DNA from: Planctomycetota bacterium
GTDB lineage: Bacteria > Planctomycetota > UBA8742 > SKZP01 > JAIOTL01
Direction: 5' to 3'
NCBI GenBank assembly: GCA_021106775.1
Contig: JAIOTL010000385.1
Coordinates: 1 to 15,045 of the forward strand
Length of the DNA stretch: 15,045 nucleotides
The position numbers and the translations under genes were made by a program. The notes beneath the pieces were generated by a model. The model saw nothing but the letters and a program-made list of their open reading frames with translations, was not told the DNA's origin and made no database searches. This document shows positions 5,945 through 13,922 of this stretch, one piece after another. Within the stretch, counting starts at the first letter, position 1. Each line of letters begins with the position of its first letter.

Positions 5945-8938
5945 CTATTCCAAAACTGAATCCGGGAAAACAATATTTTTTGTGTTTTTGTTTTTATTTG
6001 CTTGATGCAGACGAAGGAAAAAATTCCCGATACCCGCAGCACCAATCCTGAAAGAGCATCCATAATAAATCTTGCCTTCTTTGTCAGGATTGTCATAGTT
6101 AGTCCATTTCAATCCAAAATCATCTATTTTCGCTTTACTTTTAAGATAATCACCAACCTTGTTAACATAAGCTAAATATTTTCTTTCTTTCGTATAAAAA
6201 AATAAATCCACGAAAAAGTTTCCAACCGCTGCTGTACCGCAACACGCACTATGCCCCCAAAAATATCCTTTATTATTCCACGGTTGAACAGTTTGCATGA
6301 TAAATTCAGCACTTTTTTTTGCTATTTCAATATATTTATCGTCTTGAGTCATATTATATGCGAATAAATAAAGATATGCTGTGCCTGCAGGACCGTGGCA
6401 CCAACCGGTTTGGAATGTTTTTTCACCATCACCAGTGTAATGCCACCATTTTGTAGTTTTTCCTTCTTTGACAGCAACATTATCGAGGTAATTCAGTGCC
6501 ATTAGCATGTATTTCTTGTATTTCTTAACTTTACTGACTTTGTAAAGTCGACCGAAAAAATACCCAATACCAGCGACTCCATGAGAGAAATTCGGATAAA
6601 TCCTGTCCCAGCCAATATGTGAAGACCGACAAGCACTTTTTTCAGTAACAGTCGCGTTTTTGATAAGCCAGTTGCCAGCAAATTTAGCACCAGAAAGATA
6701 CTTCGCATCCTTTGTGGCGTTGTACATTTCGATAAGAAAAAGCCCAATGCCTGCGCTGCCGGCAATAATATCCGTTGAATTTTTCCAATTGAAACAATCC
6801 TTGTCCTCATCTTTGCCGTTTTTAATTGCACCTTTTTCAATAACATAATTTGCACAAGATTTCGATAAGCTGAAAAACTTGTTGTATAGGTAGCTATCTC
6901 CCCTATCTTTATAAACTTCTGACATTTTAAGGAAAAACCATCCAATACCAGATGTACCCGTATAAAATCCACAACTTTCATACTTATATTTGGCTCCAGA
7001 CCTTGTTTCATCTTCCTCAAGCCAGTATATCCCATCATCTTTTTCTATTGCAGAATCAGCAATGTAATTCGCAGTAGCTTCAGCATAACGTAAATATTTT
7101 TCATCTTTTGTAGCATAATACATATTCAGAAAATACACTGCAATTCCTGCAGCACCACTGTATAAGTTAAAAGAATATACCTTAGTGTCAGCATATTGAG
7201 GCCAGCGAATAGTTCCTGTATCACTAACCTTTTCTGCATTATATGAAAGCCAAGAACCAGCGAATTTGGCAATATCAAAATAAGATAATTTCGATAAATC
7301 AGTATCGCGAGGAATAATCACTTTCGCAGATTTTTCAATTGGGGTTTTGTTTTGCTCCGTTTTATCTGGTTTCCTTGAGTTTTCTTTTTTTTTGGGTGTT
7401 GAATTATTGTTTGCACTCTTATCTGAAGTTTTTTGTGCTTTATCCAAATCATTAACCACTGCCCATTTCACTTGCATCTCTTTCACAGGATTTTTCTCGA
7501 ATTTAAAATCCGTTTGTAAATGCAGCAGAATTTTGTTGCCGTAATGTTCGACCATATATGATTCAATATCATATTGAACAGATTTTCCTACTCGTTGAAA
7601 TTCAAGTAGCATAACATCTTCTATATCACCGAATTTGTCTGGAATTTCAGTAGTAATACTGAACTTTCTATTCATCGATTTACCTTCACCTTGAATTTTC
7701 GAGTGAAAGATAGCTATGAGGTTGTAACTAATCCGAGAGTCTATAACTTTAGCAGTAATTTCCAAGCCGTAATCTTTATGTGTGATTTTCGTATCAAAAG
7801 TCTTTGCATTAACTTGCTTAACAGGTTGGTATTTTGGGTCGCCAAATAAAATTCTCGAACAAGCACCTTTAAGCATAATTCCTTCTAAATCTCTTCTATC
7901 CTTTGTGTTTCCTTCAACATAGTTTTTGGGATAATAATCTTTCTTCAATGAAGCCGTAACAATATCATCATAAGTATGCTTCAAAACTTCTCCGAGAGAA
8001 CATCCGTTCAAAAATAAATACTCAAACTCTTGCCCTGCTGTGATTCCATGATCGGGATCTACTGCTGCGATATATGCTGTTACACCAGTTTTCAGTAATT
8101 GCAAACAAAAACTATCTTCCGGCTTAATTGTTCGCGATTTAACAGTTTTGCTGCGAAGTGAAGGATCAAAACTTTTAAGAGTTACGCCTGTGTAACAAGC
8201 ACCAGAAAAATGAACTGCTGGATAAAGATCAAGTTTTTTCACATCTTTCGCTTGTAAACTATCGACAATTCCTTCCGGCATTCCATGACCCCAATTTGCA
8301 ATAATTCTGCAATTTTTTAGGTTCTCAAGCTTCTCTTCTGTTAATTCATCTTTTTTGTGAAACATCTTGATAGAATCATAACCTTCAATCCAAGGATCTT
8401 GCTTTTTCATGGTTAAATTCATGTTGCTGGGTCCAAAATGTGTAATTTTCTTAGGTATTTTATCTTTTTCAGCAACAGCTTTGATAATATTATCGAGAAA
8501 TTTCATTGCAGCATCGGCGTTTTCTCCAGTTATGAATCCATACAAAAAATCGGTATATGGATCATCATCAAGTGTTCTGGCAATCTTAAGAATGTCATAT
8601 ACAAAGTTTACATCAATAATTTCTGGAGTAACAACAAAAGCAACATATTCTACGTTAGAAGTTTTGATTTTACTCGCAATTCTTGACATATCCTCTGTGC
8701 TGAATTTAACAATCGCTTCAGCATTTCTAAATTCTTTGAGCTTCAACGCAACCTTGTAAAATGGATCATTTTTCTCAACATTAGTTAGGATAAGATATTT
8801 CCCAAGTCCTGTTTTCCTCGGGTAAAATTTATTGAGATTTGTTGTATAAGATAAAATCTTACATTTTCGAGTTTCTAGAGCAGATGTAATTGAAAATATC
8901 AAAACTAATATAAACAAGACGATAGTTTTTCTTTTCAT
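5945..8938 (-). CDS. Exported fusion of a gingipain-like (C25, clan CD) cysteine peptidase and a LanC-like domain
   Basis: This 997-residue protein opens with a Sec signal peptide (MKRKTIVLFILVLIFSITSA, cleavage near Ala20). A caspase/gingipain-fold domain (about 45-375) has a probable dyad of His218 (NWGHG) and Cys248 (FSGACYTG), then SLGEVL and LFGDPKY motifs typical of C25 peptidases. A beta-rich region (376-497) and a Lys-rich disordered linker (about 500-548) lead to a LanC-like toroid (about 553-975). That toroid has seven GxxG inner-helix repeats: YSGAAGIA, YTGTSGIG, IAGSAGIG, SHGVAGIG, CHGPAGTA, CCGTAAVG and RIGAAGIG. Asp723 and His786 match NisC catalytic Asp141 and His212; Cys847, Cys899 and Cys900 match the zinc ligands. 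AGGA (8949-8946) is 7 bases from the ATG. No lanthipeptide precursor or dehydratase is nearby. Residue mapping is by eye and the substrate is unknown. Confidence 0.88.
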   Translation of the reverse strand: MKRKTIVLFILVLIFSITSALETRKCKILSYTTNLNKFYPRKTGLGKYLILTNVEKNDPFYKVALKLKEFRNAEAIVKFSTEDMSRIASKIKTSNVEYVAFVVTPEIIDVNFVYDILKIARTLDDDPYTDFLYGFITGENADAAMKFLDNIIKAVAEKDKIPKKITHFGPSNMNLTMKKQDPWIEGYDSIKMFHKKDELTEEKLENLKNCRIIANWGHGMPEGIVDSLQAKDVKKLDLYPAVHFSGACYTGVTLKSFDPSLRSKTVKSRTIKPEDSFCLQLLKTGVTAYIAAVDPDHGITAGQEFEYLFLNGCSLGEVLKHTYDDIVTASLKKDYYPKNYVEGNTKDRRDLEGIMLKGACSRILFGDPKYQPVKQVNAKTFDTKITHKDYGLEITAKVIDSRISYNLIAIFHSKIQGEGKSMNRKFSITTEIPDKFGDIEDVMLLEFQRVGKSVQYDIESYMVEHYGNKILLHLQTDFKFEKNPVKEMQVKWAVVNDLDKAQKTSDKSANNNSTPKKKENSRKPDKTEQNKTPIEKSAKVIIPRDTDLSKLSYFDIAKFAGSWLSYNAEKVSDTGTIRWPQYADTKVYSFNLYSGAAGIAVYFLNMYYATKDEKYLRYAEATANYIADSAIEKDDGIYWLEEDETRSGAKYKYESCGFYTGTSGIGWFFLKMSEVYKDRGDSYLYNKFFSLSKSCANYVIEKGAIKNGKDEDKDCFNWKNSTDIIAGSAGIGLFLIEMYNATKDAKYLSGAKFAGNWLIKNATVTEKSACRSSHIGWDRIYPNFSHGVAGIGYFFGRLYKVSKVKKYKKYMLMALNYLDNVAVKEGKTTKWWHYTGDGEKTFQTGWCHGPAGTAYLYLFAYNMTQDDKYIEIAKKSAEFIMQTVQPWNNKGYFWGHSACCGTAAVGNFFVDLFFYTKERKYLAYVNKVGDYLKSKAKIDDFGLKWTNYDNPDKEGKIYYGCSFRIGAAGIGNFFLRLHQANKNKNTKNIVFPDSVLE

Positions 8939-9127
8939 TGTATTTTCCTTATTAAGAATATTAAATATTGTACTCCTGTTTTCTGATTTCTCAATAATTA
9001 TTCTGAAGTTTGAAGTAAATCTAATTCTGGATTTTATGATGAGAAACAGAATTAAATATGCATGGTCTCTTTATCCATATAGAAATTGCTAACTGATTTT
9101 TAGATTCAATCAGCAGAAATATAACAT

Positions 9128-9155
9128 CTTGTTTTCTTGAGAAATTATCAACAAG
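9128..9155 (-). terminator. Weak hairpin downstream of the ASH/glycine-rich lipoprotein gene
   Basis: CTTGTT (9128-9133) pairs with AACAAG (9150-9155), with an inner TTTCT/AGAAA pairing, 16 bases beyond the stop at 9171. A second dyad CTGATT/AATCAG lies just after it (9093-9113). Neither has a clean U-tract, so transcription termination here is only a possibility. Confidence 0.25.
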
Positions 9156-9170
9156 TAGTGAATTTGCAGG

Positions 9171-10373
9171 TTAATATTTAATGATGACCTGACCATTGCC
9201 GGACCGGACGCCTTTGGTCGTTGATTTGTCAGTGTTCCCAGTAGCATCGTAGTAGCTTGAACCGCCGCCACCACCACTGCAGAATCCGCCACCGCCACCG
9301 TACCAACCGCCGCCACCGCCAGCACCACCTGCTCCAGCAACTCCATTAGGTGCATCTGTTGCGTCTTTGCCGTTAAGGTTTAGTTCGCCTTCTACTACTA
9401 CACTTCCATTGCAGAAGATTTCTAGCTTATCCGTCCCTGTTACAGTGATTTTAACTCCCTGAGGTATATTTATTGATGTGTAATTAAACGGTGAATTACT
9501 TGTGTCCAAATTTGCATTCGATGTCGGATTGTATGCTCCATCTGCACCTGTGCCGAATGAATTTAAGCCTGTCGGAGTCAGCTCACCCGGAGTCGATGTT
9601 CCCCATTCTGCGGTTGTCGCTGCTGTGTCAGCCATCGCAGTTGTATCGAAAGTTTCAACTAATAGGACATTTCCCGTTCCTATTAATTCTGCGGTTATCG
9701 AAGAAAACACGCTGTCCGACGTGGAAACTGTTAATTCTGCAGATTTCAAGCCATGGGACATAGGAGCGAATTCTACCGTGATTTGCTGCATCCCGCCGTT
9801 CGCAGGCAGAATTCCCGGTGAACCTGAGGTTACCGTGTAATAATTTGCGTTTGCACCAGTTGTATCAATCGAATTTACGGTAATATCCCGATGAGTATTG
9901 TTTACAAGCGTAAAATCTTTAACTGAGCTTTGAAATGCATCAACAATGCCGAAATCATGTATCCTGGGCTGAAGCTCTGCGATTAACCCAAAACCCGTCA
10001 AGTCGCACCTTAACACCGCAGTGCCGACAAAACTTGTATTGATGACCAGAACTGCAGACTTTGCACCATAACCATCGGGTGTAAATTCGATTGTAATATT
10101 GCGCGGGATTTTTGGAAGTGCATCGAAAGGGGAAAAACCATCTGTAATTGTGAATTTATCAGCATCCAGCCCAGCAAAGTCTGCACTTGTGATTGAAATT
10201 ATCTCAGAAGAATTGTTTTTTAATGTTATGGTTAGCGTTTCAGTTTTTTCGACAAAGCCGAAATCATAGCTTTTGGGTATTATCGTAACTCCTAGAAGCC
10301 TTGCATCACAAGCGTTAAAGATGTAAACAGCAAGTATTAGCAAACTCGCTAAAAAGATTCTATTGCACTTCAT
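9171..10373 (-). CDS. Probable lipoprotein with two ASH/HYDIN-like (choice-of-anchor D) domains and a glycine-rich C-terminus
   Basis: The product has 400 residues. The N-terminus MKCNRIFLASLLILAVYIFN followed by Ala-Cys22 looks like a lipoprotein signal, although FNAC is a poor lipobox. Two immunoglobulin-like domains follow at about 28-130 (SYDFGFVEKTETLTITLKNN...IEFTPDGYGAKSAVL) and 132-234 (HDFGIVDAFQSSVKDFTLVN...VEFAPMSHGLKSAEL), a pattern typical of ASH/SPD-2/HYDIN modules. Residues 265-337 contain GADGAYNPTSN and INIPQGVKITVTG, a beta-rich wall-type sequence. Residues 343-400 are Gly-rich and end SGNGQVIIKY, like the bacterial Gly_rich (ALK/LTK-like) domain. The frame stays open upstream to 10484. 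The start at 10373 is preferred because AGGGAG (10386-10381) is 7 bases away and a TATAAT box lies between the two. Probable role is a surface scaffold; it has no enzymatic motif. Confidence 0.82.
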   Translation of the reverse strand: MKCNRIFLASLLILAVYIFNACDARLLGVTIIPKSYDFGFVEKTETLTITLKNNSSEIISITSADFAGLDADKFTITDGFSPFDALPKIPRNITIEFTPDGYGAKSAVLVINTSFVGTAVLRCDLTGFGLIAELQPRIHDFGIVDAFQSSVKDFTLVNNTHRDITVNSIDTTGANANYYTVTSGSPGILPANGGMQQITVEFAPMSHGLKSAELTVSTSDSVFSSITAELIGTGNVLLVETFDTTAMADTAATTAEWGTSTPGELTPTGLNSFGTGADGAYNPTSNANLDTSNSPFNYTSINIPQGVKITVTGTDKLEIFCNGSVVVEGELNLNGKDATDAPNGVAGAGGAGGGGGWYGGGGGFCSGGGGGSSYYDATGNTDKSTTKGVRSGNGQVIIKY

Positions 10374-10424
10374 TTTGTTTCTCCCTATATGCTTTTCATC
10401 GTATATAGAACCCGAAACACCCCT

Positions 10425-10430
10425 ATTATA
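10425..10430 (-). promoter_or_regulatory. -10 box for the ASH/glycine-rich lipoprotein gene
   Basis: A perfect TATAAT on the minus strand sits 51 bases upstream of the ATG at 10373. No good -35 hexamer is visible at 16-18 bases, only AT-rich sequence. Its position favours the downstream start over the longer open frame. Confidence 0.4.
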
Positions 10431-10568
10431 ACTCAATATTATTATTTTTAAATACTGTATAACATATGATATTTGAGGAATCACGATATGCTTGTGTATT
10501 ATTAATGCAGTTGACCTGATTGCTTGATATTTAGTTAATTTCGATTGCTATGTCTAAAATAAAATAGA

Positions 10569-10610
10569 ATTCAAGCTTCAATATCCTGCAAAAGGATTGA
10601 AAGTTTGAAT
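10569..10610. repeat. Imperfect inverted repeat in the lipoprotein-tRNA gap
   Basis: ATTCAAGCTTCAATATCC (10569-10586) pairs with GGATTGAAAGTTTGAAT (10594-10610) around a 7-base loop, with a small bulge and internal mismatches. On the minus strand the stem is followed by TCTATTTTATTTTAG, so it could be a back-up terminator for tRNA read-through. It could also be an operator dyad. Confidence 0.35.
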
Positions 10611-10762
10611 GCTAATGTGTGGAACCTATGCAGAAAAATCCATCGAACAGCGTAATAAATTTTTGAATCTACCAATCTTTTCTCGAATAATTTTCGATTC
10701 TTTGAGAACGGCTTGGAAAACGTAAATCAGTTGGCAAATCTTGAGAACATTTTGAGAACACG

Positions 10763-10799
10763 AAAAAAAAGGCTCAAGGGGGTGAAACCTTGAGCCTTT
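10763..10799 (-). terminator. Intrinsic terminator of tRNA-Arg
   Basis: On the minus strand AAAGGCTCAAGG, an 8-base loop and CCTTGAGCCTTT form a perfect 12-bp stem (arms 10799-10788 and 10779-10768). It runs into a stretch of eight T residues (complement of A 10763-10770). It begins 9 bases after the tRNA 3' CCA, which makes it a textbook Rho-independent terminator for the tRNA transcript. Confidence 0.88.
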
Positions 10800-10807
10800 G
10801 TATATTC

Positions 10808-10884
10808 TGGCGGAGCAAGAGGGATTCGAACCCCCAACCCTCGGTTCCGTAGACCGATGCGCTATCCAGTTACGCCATTGCTCC
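10808..10884 (-). tRNA. tRNA-Arg (anticodon ACG)
   Basis: The minus strand folds into a full cloverleaf. The acceptor stem GGAGCAA/TTGCTCC carries discriminator G and an encoded CCA (10810-10808). The D arm contains GCG/CGC with the GG-bearing loop. The anticodon stem TCGGT/ACCGA encloses loop CTACGGA (anticodon ACG at 10850-10848). A 5-base variable region precedes a T arm with TTCGAAT. ACG is the usual bacterial Arg tRNA whose A34 is deaminated to inosine by TadA to read CGU, CGC and CGA. It stands alone with its own likely promoter and terminator. Confidence 0.97.
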
Positions 10885-10927
10885 GCAAATTATTCAATAT
10901 CAAACATCATCAACAAAACACTTGCTC

Positions 10928-10957
10928 GTTATCTTTCAGCAAATTGTTAAACGTCAA
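10928..10957 (-). promoter_or_regulatory. Probable promoter of tRNA-Arg
   Basis: On the minus strand TTGACG (10957-10952), an 18-base spacer and GATAAC (10933-10928) resemble sigma70 boxes. They predict a start about 37 bases before the mature tRNA 5' end. The -35 box lies inside a GCAAATT...AATTTGC dyad (about 10939-10968). Confidence 0.5.
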
Positions 10958-10997
10958 TTTAATTTGCTAAACAAATGTCTGTCATCACTCAGCATTA

Positions 10998-11035
10998 AAC
11001 TTCATTTTACATTTGCATAACATATGCTGAAGTTT
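10998..11035 (-). terminator. Possible stem-loop after the carboxypeptidase-regulatory-like repeat gene
   Basis: AAACTTCA (10998-11005) and TGAAGTTT (11028-11035) form a perfect 8-bp stem whose loop contains the small dyad GCATA-ACA-TATGC. It lies about 100 bases past the stop at 11139, before the tRNA promoter. The T-tract is short (TTTAATG), so termination is uncertain; it may instead be a protein-binding dyad. Confidence 0.3.
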
Positions 11036-11138
11036 GTGAAATTGCAGAAAAAACACACTAACAACAGAATCTTAAATTGCAAGTACATTTTACCAAGTTC
11101 GAATGCAATTTTGAAGAAGAAAGAGTTCCGTTCATGCA

Positions 11139-13922
11139 TCATTTTCGATACAAAATAAATTCAAGTTCATTATTGAGTCCTGCGGTTAGATAAATCTTCT
11201 TCGTTTGAGATTTATAGCCGTCTGTTGATACGACAACGGTGTAAAGACCAGCAGATAATGAGCCTCGAACGTTTTTACCTGTAATATCGGTTATCCCCGG
11301 AGGTGTAAACTCCTGAAGTCCTTTGAAAATGGGTTTAACATAACCGCTGCTGCCATAAAGTTTTACACTCACATTTTTGAGCATTTTGTTCTCGGTATCC
11401 TTTACAAAAACGGTCAGAGATGCACCTTTGCTCAGAATAATATCCAGGTTCATCTCGGTTTCCTGTCCGATTTTCACGGGTGACAGAGTTTTCTTGGCGT
11501 ATCCGTTAGCATGCACCGAAATTGTGTATGTACCTTCCGACAACCTGCTTATTGTGTATTTCCCATCTTTACCACCTCTGATAGGGATTAATGATGAGAC
11601 TTTTTGACCTTTTGAATCGGTAATGGTGAATGTCGCGTAGGGAACGGGAGCAGCAGAGTCGTCGGTTACAAATCCAGTGATTTTTGTTTCCTGCTTCAGG
11701 AAAATTCTACCCAAATCATTTTTTGTTCCGTTGCCGCTTATGACAACGTTTTCGATTATTTTTGTAGCAAATCCTTCTGCAGAGATAGTTATTCGATATT
11801 TACCAGCAGAAACTTCAACTAGTTTAAATTCACCGGCTTCGTTTGTGGCAGTATTCCCGCAGTAAGTTCTCGCAATATCATGTACAGAATTCTGAGAATT
11901 TGAAGATGACATTGATTCAATTATTACAGCACTTCTATGCATAGGTTTGTTGTCCGCTTCAGATAAAACCATACCTGTAACAGAATTTTCCAAAATTTCG
12001 AAATCTTCCACGTGTTCGGTAACGTCGGGTACTTCGATTTCAAAACGACTTGTCAATGCACCGAATTTCATATCATAACCCTGGATAAGAACAGTATATT
12101 TACCGGGTTTGCTGAGAATAACCTTGTATTTACCTTCATCAGAAGTAGCAGTAATTTTCAATGCTGTGCTTGAGTCTTGATACGTGAACGTAACATTTCG
12201 AGTTTTAATCGGCTCACCATTTTTCGAAACTGTTCCGGAAACAGTGATTCCTTTTTCGATTCCGAAATTGATTTCGAGTTGTTCTCCCATATTAATGGAA
12301 AATGATGCAAGTTCTTCAACAGAATTGGCTTCACTAAGAAGAATTATTAAATAACTCCCCGGAGCGATTTTTTCGATGCGATATTCACCGTTTTTGTCTG
12401 TTTTTGCAGTTTTTCTAACCTGTGTACCTGTAAGCTGGATTAAGACCGTTCGACCTTCAACAGGCGTTTCGTTTTCATCATATACCTTGCCGAAAACCGT
12501 CGAACTACTGCCAACCATATAAAACTTATACTCACTTTTGATTTCACCAACGAAATTCACGCTGGTTTTCACTTGCGGATAATCTTCATGCGAAATCCAG
12601 ACATGTACGGTTTTTTTGGGCAGTCCTGAAATAGTGAATTTTCCTTCGCTGTCCGTTACTGTTGTTAGCTCTTTGGATTCGATGTAGGGAAAATCGAAGC
12701 TTTGGTCACCTGACTTGATTTTAATTGTGTCAGCAATGGAAACTTTAGCATTGGCAATTGGTTTATCTGTTTCCTGTTCAAGTACAATACCGGCTAGGGT
12801 AATTCCACTTGCTACAATAATCTCCACTTCTGTCGTTTTTCCTTTTTCAACCTGTATCTGCTCTTCAATTGTCTGAGCATAAGCATCGGAAACAATTTCG
12901 ATTGCATATTTATTCTCAGAAAGATTATAAAACATAAACTCGCCGAGTTCGTTCTCAAAACTCTTGAATTGAGCAGCAATTTTGTCAACTGCATTTTGGT
13001 TTAATTCATCACTGTCAAGAAAACAACTGGCTTTGAATTTTGTAACAGGATTTCCTTCTTCATCCTTTACAAAACCATGTATTGCTCCACCAATTGTGAG
13101 TTCGAAATCTTTTTGCGTATCTTCACTGATTACTACCATTCCTCTGTAAGTCGCATAACCTTCGAGAGTAACTTGAATCCAATATTGACCTGATTTCAAC
13201 CCTTTGATTTCGTAATTGCCGGCATCATCAGATTTCCCGGTTGCTGCTGCCAAACCCTGCCATGAATCTCCTGCAGCCTCGAGTAACACACAGTGAATTT
13301 CCTCACTTTCTAGATTTTTCTTTTCAGAATCATGGATATTGCCGAAAAGTCGGAAACCCGCCATAATCGTTTTTTCGACATATTTTTCATCGTCCTCGCC
13401 AAGTTGTATCAAACTGCTGGTGGCGAAACCGAAATTTTCTGCAAATGCTGCGATTTTGTACTTCCCTGAGATTATTTCTGTAAACTCGAATTTGCCGTCA
13501 GCATCAGCAGCAATTTCTTCGACTATTTTTGCATCTTTTGAGATTTCGCCTGCAAAATCCAGAAGTTGAATTTTGGAATTTGCTGCAGATTTTTGGTCTT
13601 CGAACATAACGATGCCATTAATCTTGCTTGTTCCCTTGTATTTGTTTTCGCTTTCATCGGGTTCAACAGCATCCTTCTCGTTATTATCCGGTTTATCGAT
13701 ATTTTCATCTGGTTTCTCAGTTGTTTTGTCTTCAGTTTTATTTGCGTCGTTATCATCTGATTCTTTTTTATCGGGAATTGTCTGAATCGGGACATTATCT
13801 CCATCTGTTGGTTTATCTTCAGATTGTTTCAATCTGTCGCTAGACAGAACCCAAACAAGAGAGATGGTAATAAGGGCGGAAATAAAAATAAATGCAGAAA
13901 ACAAAATCTTCCGATTACGCAT
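11139..13922 (-). CDS. Membrane-anchored stalk protein with about nine carboxypeptidase-regulatory-like repeats
   Basis: The product has 927 residues. One hydrophobic segment (about 7-26) follows MRNRK; with no clear cleavage site it is probably an N-terminal anchor. Residues 30-97 are an Asp/Glu/Lys/Thr-rich low-complexity spacer (DKPTDGDN, KPDENIDKPDNNEKDAVEPD). From 99 to the end about nine beta-sandwich modules of 75-100 residues follow. Each has the CarboxypepD_reg/CnaB-like signature: G-x-V, a change in the first half, D-x-x-G-x-Y/F, then G-x-Y-x-I and the a-x-G-Y/F-a-t turn. Examples are DADGKFEFTEIISGKYKIAAFAENF's equivalents DKNGEYRIEKIAPGSY, NEAGEFKLVEVSAGKY and KDGKYTISRLSEGTY. No peptidase domain is present, so these modules are structural. 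GGAG (13932-13929) is 6 bases from the ATG. Likely role is an extended periplasmic or surface stalk; ligand unknown. Confidence 0.87.
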   Translation of the reverse strand: MRNRKILFSAFIFISALITISLVWVLSSDRLKQSEDKPTDGDNVPIQTIPDKKESDDNDANKTEDKTTEKPDENIDKPDNNEKDAVEPDESENKYKGTSKINGIVMFEDQKSAANSKIQLLDFAGEISKDAKIVEEIAADADGKFEFTEIISGKYKIAAFAENFGFATSSLIQLGEDDEKYVEKTIMAGFRLFGNIHDSEKKNLESEEIHCVLLEAAGDSWQGLAAATGKSDDAGNYEIKGLKSGQYWIQVTLEGYATYRGMVVISEDTQKDFELTIGGAIHGFVKDEEGNPVTKFKASCFLDSDELNQNAVDKIAAQFKSFENELGEFMFYNLSENKYAIEIVSDAYAQTIEEQIQVEKGKTTEVEIIVASGITLAGIVLEQETDKPIANAKVSIADTIKIKSGDQSFDFPYIESKELTTVTDSEGKFTISGLPKKTVHVWISHEDYPQVKTSVNFVGEIKSEYKFYMVGSSSTVFGKVYDENETPVEGRTVLIQLTGTQVRKTAKTDKNGEYRIEKIAPGSYLIILLSEANSVEELASFSINMGEQLEINFGIEKGITVSGTVSKNGEPIKTRNVTFTYQDSSTALKITATSDEGKYKVILSKPGKYTVLIQGYDMKFGALTSRFEIEVPDVTEHVEDFEILENSVTGMVLSEADNKPMHRSAVIIESMSSSNSQNSVHDIARTYCGNTATNEAGEFKLVEVSAGKYRITISAEGFATKIIENVVISGNGTKNDLGRIFLKQETKITGFVTDDSAAPVPYATFTITDSKGQKVSSLIPIRGGKDGKYTISRLSEGTYTISVHANGYAKKTLSPVKIGQETEMNLDIILSKGASLTVFVKDTENKMLKNVSVKLYGSSGYVKPIFKGLQEFTPPGITDITGKNVRGSLSAGLYTVVVSTDGYKSQTKKIYLTAGLNNELEFILYRK

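Larger units (their letters stand above)
10374..10807. other. 434-base stretch between the lipoprotein gene and tRNA-Arg
   Basis: I find no convincing gene here. It holds the probable lipoprotein promoter (near 10425), an imperfect inverted repeat (10569-10610), three copies of TTGAGAAC (10702, 10741, 10752) and the tRNA terminator (10763-10799). A 36-codon frame starting with ATG at about 10615 on the plus strand has no Shine-Dalgarno sequence and no recognisable product. Confidence 0.55.

Noticed and set aside
8939..9170. Gap upstream of the C25-LanC gene as a site for a lanthipeptide precursor gene
   Set aside because: I looked for a small frame with a ribosome site and a Ser/Thr/Cys-rich end on both strands and saw none. 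The gap is AT-rich and interrupted by stops.
10374..10484. N-terminal extension of the ASH/glycine-rich protein starting at ATG 10484
   Set aside because: The extra 37 residues would put a poor N-terminus before an evident signal peptide. They also lie upstream of a TATAAT box and of a strong AGGGAG ribosome site that serve ATG 10373.
10615..10725. 36-codon plus-strand frame beginning MCGTYAEKS
   Set aside because: There is no Shine-Dalgarno sequence, no recognisable motif, and it lies among hairpins in non-coding DNA.
10702..10759. Three TTGAGAAC copies near tRNA-Arg as a possible integration (att) site
   Set aside because: They do not match the tRNA 3' end, and no second copy of the tRNA end or integrase is present. 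Eight-base words can recur by chance.
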